Below are positions 63,258-64,000 of a DNA stretch of 64,000 bases, one piece after another. A program made the position numbers and the translations under genes. The notes beneath the pieces are model-generated. The model did not search any database and was not told where the DNA came from. It saw nothing but the letters and a program-made list of their open reading frames with translations. Every line of letters begins with the position of its first letter. The first letter of the stretch is position 1. The DNA is from Melastoma dodecandrum (lineage: Eukaryota > Streptophyta > Magnoliopsida > Myrtales > Melastomataceae): the NCBI GenBank assembly GCA_029817715.1, contig JARUPY010000396.1, positions 4,340,001-4,404,000 of the forward strand. The letters run 5' to 3'.

Positions 63258-64000
63258 ACTTAAAATTATGAAAACTCGTCATTCTTGTCTTGTTGGGGGT
63301 GGCAAGCATTGCCCGGGGGCAATGCTTATCATTGGTACCTGGGCAAGGCCACTTGATTTGAAGCATCAAAATGACTTCAGAGCCGATACTGCGGCCAACG
63401 GTACGATGGCCCGAATCGGCAGTCTTTTTTGGGTAGGTTATGTTTTCCACAGGTATACAGAATGATAGTATTCAGTATTCACTTATATCTGCGTATTTTC
63501 TCTGCAAAGAAGCTTCCAATTGCATGTTCATGACCATCAACAGCTCTATAATTCCTGATATAATTCTATCCCTCCTTAAACTGGAAAGTACAATAACCAG
63601 TCTTAATGCTTGGTGTTTTTCTATTTACAATGCCGATGAATGTGGAGTTGTTTCAAATATGGTCATAATTTGAGAAATTATAGTTGATCTTTTGTCCCGC
63701 GCTGAATATGAGGATTCAGTTGTTTCCTTGAAGGACACAGATGAACTTCCAGTCTGTTGTAACATTGGGATGTGAAGGACCAAATCTGTCCTGGGCAAGT
63801 AAACTTCTCCGTGGGGGCAGAAATGCTCATAAAACTTCTGCTTTCTGGCCTGATAGATCTTTTACCCAATCAGACTCTGTGATAGTGGTCCGGAATAGGA
63901 AGCCCGTTTTGCTTGCCGTTGAGGACCAACTTTGCTTTCCGCTGCTCGTGACGGTCTTGGCGGGTCTATGAGAATGCCAGACCAACTTCCTCTGGATGGG
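63258..64000. other. GT14 3' UTR and right flank
   Basis: 3' UTR of the GT14 gene followed by DNA with short frames on both strands (63741-63971 plus, 63678-63869 minus). I recognise none of them. A further gene may continue beyond the window. Confidence 0.4.

Overview
This is eukaryotic plant nuclear DNA from an angiosperm, most likely a eudicot. The evidence is GT-AG introns of 80-1500 bp, 1-4 kb AT-rich intergenic stretches, TATA boxes and TGGGCC/GGCCCA 'site II' promoter motifs, and plant-only families (NAC, ERF, HD-Zip I, VQ, phytocyanin-like, proton pump interactor). No bacterial operon, CRISPR array, rRNA or tRNA gene was seen. Exon models were derived by hand by joining frames across GT-AG junctions and checking codon phase.

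Layout, left to right: RING-H2 E3 ligase (-), a 0.85 kb Mutator-like non-autonomous element, RTN4IP1-type quinone oxidoreductase (+), a plant protein of unknown function (+), an ATHB52-like HD-Zip I factor (-), a CUC2/NAM NAC factor with a miR164 site (+), an ERF4-like repressor (+), an Arg/Ser-rich nuclear protein (+), a degraded copy of a kinase gene tail carrying two insertions, MSRA5 (+), an intact 20-exon STE20/MAP4K kinase (-), a PSKR2-like LRR pseudogene (-), a MATE transporter (+), an ENODL1-like arabinogalactan phytocyanin (+), an enolase-phosphatase (+), a VQ33-like protein (-), a proton pump interactor (-) and a GT14 glycosyltransferase (+).

The main structural observation is that the gene order interleaves two Arabidopsis blocks, quoted here from memory: At3g15070-At3g15350 (RING, RTN4IP1, CUC1, ERF4, MAP4K, PPI2, GT14) and At5g53830-At5g53980 (ATHB52, CUC2, PSKR2, ENODL1, DEP1, VQ33). 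Each set appears collinear. This looks like the pre-duplication arrangement that Arabidopsis later fractionated. MSRA5 (At2g18030 in Arabidopsis) does not fit either block. Here it sits exactly between two direct copies of the kinase tail, which suggests that it was inserted with duplication of its target.

Other points are a MtnC-only enolase-phosphatase where plants usually have a MtnB-MtnC fusion, a Ser in place of the catalytic Cys in MSRA5, a WYQN variant of the homeodomain recognition helix, a decaying PSKR2-like receptor, and more than a dozen noncoding poly(G)/poly(C) runs of 13-25 bases. I found no wholly new multi-gene system; the novelty is in locus evolution.
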